Below, in pieces: positions 4,029 through 5,692 of a stretch of DNA of 5,692 nt. The stretch lies in the NCBI GenBank assembly GCA_030655715.1, contig JAUSPR010000071.1, positions 1 to 5,692 on the forward strand. The letters are read 5' to 3'. The notes under the pieces were generated by a model. The model saw only the letters and a program-made list of their open reading frames with translations, ran no database searches and had not been told where the DNA came from. The position numbers were made by a program, and so were the translations under genes. This DNA is from Thermoplasmata archaeon. Lineage in GTDB: Archaea; Thermoplasmatota; Thermoplasmata; SG8-5. How positions within the stretch are numbered: position 1 is the first letter of the stretch; the number at the start of each line of letters is the position of its first letter.

Positions 4029-5258
4029 TCAAGATTCTCCAACCGCTTTGAGACCATCCGGGTCAGAGACTTGCAGGAAATCAATCGCGTTCACGCTGTT
4101 GTATCTGGTTTCTGTTTTTTTATACATGTATACAATCAACCCTTCACAATCCAGTTCTTCGACGGCCGAATCAAGGGCCGCCTCCTCCCTGGCGATGTTC
4201 TGCGGGTTAAGTTCGTAAACCACCTGGATAGCCAGTTTGATATCGGGAATGTATATATCCACCTCCCGACCCTTCACATCCTTCCAATAGTAAAGATTCG
4301 GAGTGAGTCTGCGAATATGCTGGACCACTGCGGATTCCAGAAGCAGGCCCCTTCCGCTCTTTTCCAATAGCAGGCCGTTGTCAACGGAGTATACCTTCTT
4401 CGGATTCTGCAGGCCCACCCTCCGGGAGCGACCATACTTTTCCAGTGTGATTACCAGAAATGCCTCCTCCATGTACCCCAAATACTTCCTCATGGTTGAA
4501 TGATGTATGTCCAGCAACCCCCTTACCCTCTTTTTCGAAAGAGGTATTCCCGGGTTCGAGAGGATGAAATTAACCAGAATCCTGAACCGTTCCGGGTCGG
4601 ACATTCTGTGTCTGAGCAGTATGTCCCTCTCGACAATGTCTCTTCTGTAATCCGCATGTATCCGATCCCCGGATATGATTGGATACGGGAAACCGCCCTC
4701 GACAATGTATTCCCCCAGATGCATGGTGAGCCGATCCGACGGCATGCGGCCGGACGCTTTCACCTTCAGATACTCACAGAACGAGAACGGAAAAACCTCA
4801 TGCGTGCGATTCCTTCCGGAGAGGGCCGTGGCCAGCTCCGAGCCCAGCAGGCGGGAATTGGAGCCGGTGAGGTACACCTTAATTCCCCTGTCATGCAACC
4901 TGCGCACCCACCTCTCCCAGCCCGGCATGTTCTGCGGTTCGTCCAGGAGCAGCACCGGCGTATCCGATGTTATCAAACCCAATATATCCTGAAAATCCCC
5001 CGGTAACGGAATGAGGCGTTCATCTTCGAAATTTATGTAGACCACATCATGTCCCTTTTCCGCCAGTCTTCTCCCCACCTCGTGAAGTATCGTGCTCTTT
5101 CCCGAACGGCGCACACCTGTCAGGACCTCCACCACCTCGAATTTCTCCCTTCCTTTCAAGGCATCAAGGCACTCTCTATCGACCAGCCCCCGGCGAGGGG
5201 TGTGCAGGAACGCGGTACCGTCCCTCAGAATGTTTCTCAGGGTGGCAATGTCGGTCAT
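4029..5258 (-). CDS. AAA_14/DUF4143 family ATPase (copy 2)
   Basis: With the start at the ATG 5258-5256 (MTDIATLRN) the protein has 409 residues. Motifs: Walker A GVRRSGKST (48-56), Walker B PVLLLDEPQ (D106/E107), sensor YLTGSNSRLL (129-138), PFSFCEYL, GGFPYP (188-193), NPKKVYSVDNG (285-295), LESAV, YYWKD (323-327), REVD (331-334) and QVVYEL (345-350). The last three form the nuclease-like DUF4143 core. It has the same architecture as the ATPase at 212-1501 but is clearly divergent, so it is not a recent duplicate; unlike that copy it keeps the TG in the sensor motif. Upstream in-frame starts (ATG 5282, TTG near 5297) lie on or before the TATA box and are less likely. It is convergent with the broken HEPN gene. 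No dedicated partner gene is seen; cellular role unknown. Confidence 0.9.
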   Translation of the reverse strand: MTDIATLRNILRDGTAFLHTPRRGLVDRECLDALKGREKFEVVEVLTGVRRSGKSTILHEVGRRLAEKGHDVVYINFEDERLIPLPGDFQDILGLITSDTPVLLLDEPQNMPGWERWVRRLHDRGIKVYLTGSNSRLLGSELATALSGRNRTHEVFPFSFCEYLKVKASGRMPSDRLTMHLGEYIVEGGFPYPIISGDRIHADYRRDIVERDILLRHRMSDPERFRILVNFILSNPGIPLSKKRVRGLLDIHHSTMRKYLGYMEEAFLVITLEKYGRSRRVGLQNPKKVYSVDNGLLLEKSGRGLLLESAVVQHIRRLTPNLYYWKDVKGREVDIYIPDIKLAIQVVYELNPQNIAREEAALDSAVEELDCEGLIVYMYKKTETRYNSVNAIDFLQVSDPDGLKAVGES

Positions 5259-5281
5259 GTGAGGGTATATGCGATCACTCA

Positions 5282-5289
5282 TATTTAAA
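5282..5289 (-). promoter_or_regulatory. archaeal TATA box of ATPase 2
   Basis: On the minus strand TTTAAATA is centred 27.5 bp before the ATG at 5258, matching the other three genes with TATA boxes here. It decides the start: the ATG at 5282-5280 would lie on the TATA box edge, upstream of the likely transcription start. Confidence 0.65.
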
Positions 5290-5294
5290 CATAT

Positions 5295-5353
5295 CAAAAG
5301 TCGCTAATGAAATGTCAACTTTCCGGCAAAAGTCGCTAATACGATAGCAACTT
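5295..5353 (-). promoter_or_regulatory. two tandem operator-like dyads upstream of ATPase 2
   Basis: CAAAAGTCGCTAAT (plus strand) repeats exactly at 5295-5308 and 5327-5340, a 32-bp period. Each repeat is half of a 24-bp dyad with a 6-bp spacer. At 5330-5353 the arms are AAGTCGCTA and TAGCAACTT (8 of 9 pairs). At 5298-5321 they are AAGTCGCTA and TGTCAACTT (6 of 9 pairs). The proximal dyad ends 8 bp from the TATA box. The arrangement mirrors the tandem dyads of ATPase 1 but with an unrelated sequence, suggesting each locus has its own regulator or is self-regulated. Confidence 0.6.
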
Positions 5354-5409
5354 CCCCCAGGCACGGACAATTTGGTTCGGCGTGGCATTCAGGCGAGTGG
5401 GTGAGAGAT

Positions 5410-5692
5410 TGGCAGTTCGACAGAACCGCGTAAACTACCAGCCCCTTGTATATACACCCCGTGAGGTCTATATCTCTGTAAAGCATTCCATGAAATAGGC
5501 TGAGGGGTAGGCGTACTTACAGCCCCAGAGGCACGAGTCCTCGGACTTTAGCAAGCCTCCCCTCCTATGCGACCTCTACGAATAGCACGTAATGGGCCAC
5601 AGTATGGCACCCGGCCATACAACACGTGGACTCCATGTATCACGTGCAAGCTTGTAGTTCGCATAGTTGCAGGGGCGATATAGACCTCAGCC
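5410..5692. ncRNA. heavily self-complementary segment, possible structured RNA
   Basis: No convincing gene is visible in the last ~290 bases, but nested inverted repeats are dense. The outermost is a perfect 13-bp pair, TGAGGTCTATATC (5462-5474) with GATATAGACCTCA (5677-5689). Inside are ATAGG-CTG-AGGGG-T-AGGC (5495-5512) with GCCTCCCCTCCTAT (5555-5568), a short GAGTC-CTCG-GACTT hairpin (5535-5548), CTATGCGA (5565-5572) with TCGCATAG (5659-5666), and a perfect GTATGGC-acccg-GCCATAC hairpin (5602-5620) framed by CACGT (5586-5590) and ACGTG (5624-5628). Just outside is TGGCAGTT/AACTACCA (5410-5417/5433-5440). It does not match SRP RNA, RNase P RNA, tRNA or rRNA as far as I can tell. Strand is unknown, and a palindromic mobile element is the main alternative. 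Confidence 0.35.

Noticed and set aside
4017..4370. 117-codon plus-strand frame after the HEPN fragment
   Set aside because: It is antisense to the end of ATPase 2 and does not continue the HEPN sequence.
4500..5006. 168-codon plus-strand frame
   Set aside because: It is the antisense shadow of ATPase 2, which has clear Walker and DUF4143 motifs in the other strand.
5304..5486. 60-codon minus-strand frame upstream of ATPase 2
   Set aside because: It runs through the operator dyads and inverted repeats, has no motif and has no start context.
5401..5692. SRP RNA, RNase P RNA or TnpB guide RNA
   Set aside because: The conserved motifs of SRP and RNase P RNAs were not found, and no TnpB C-terminus is readable on either strand next to the structure.

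Overview
The window looks archaeal, probably euryarchaeal, although the lineage cannot be fixed from sequence alone. Four start codons (212, 3178, 3402 and, on the minus strand, 5258) each lie 26-28 bp from the centre of a TTTAWATA-type TATA box. That is the spacing expected for leaderless archaeal transcripts. The gene families fit too: DUF354, AAA_14/DUF4143 ATPases and an MNT/HEPN pair. One gene (1968-2642) instead has a strong Shine-Dalgarno sequence and is AT-richer. Base composition is patchy: about 70% GC in parts of 1-75 and 1140-1620, but AT-rich at 1640-2640.

Layout: 1-75 is GC-rich and holds the tail of an unidentified gene and the first ten codons of a DUF354 gene, cut off after MRVLFDMGHP. 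At 126-1501 is an AAA_14/DUF4143 ATPase with two tandem operator-like dyads beside its TATA box. A 4-bp overlap then leads into a broken polysaccharide-deacetylase-like start (1498-1635). At 1661-1849 and 2961-3131 are two same-orientation, non-coding, IS66-like miniature elements, each with a perfect 8-bp target duplication. Between them sit a Panacea-like antitoxin gene (1968-2642), the first codons of what may be its toxin, and a scrap of a winged-helix C-terminus. At 3178-3366 is a second broken DUF354 start. At 3402-3953 is a winged-helix plus MNT nucleotidyltransferase antitoxin, followed by only the first ~25 codons of its HEPN toxin (3931-4020). At 4029-5258 (minus) is a second AAA_14/DUF4143 ATPase, again with two tandem dyads next to its TATA box. 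From about 5400 to the end is a heavily self-complementary stretch that may encode a structured RNA.

Overall this is a rearranged accessory region. Almost every enzyme or toxin gene is cut off near its 5' end, while the two antitoxin-like genes and the two ATPases are intact. The points most worth following are the MITE pair with intact target duplications, the repeated 'antitoxin kept, toxin cut' pattern, the matching 32-33 bp tandem-dyad control regions of two divergent ATPases, and the structured 3' segment.
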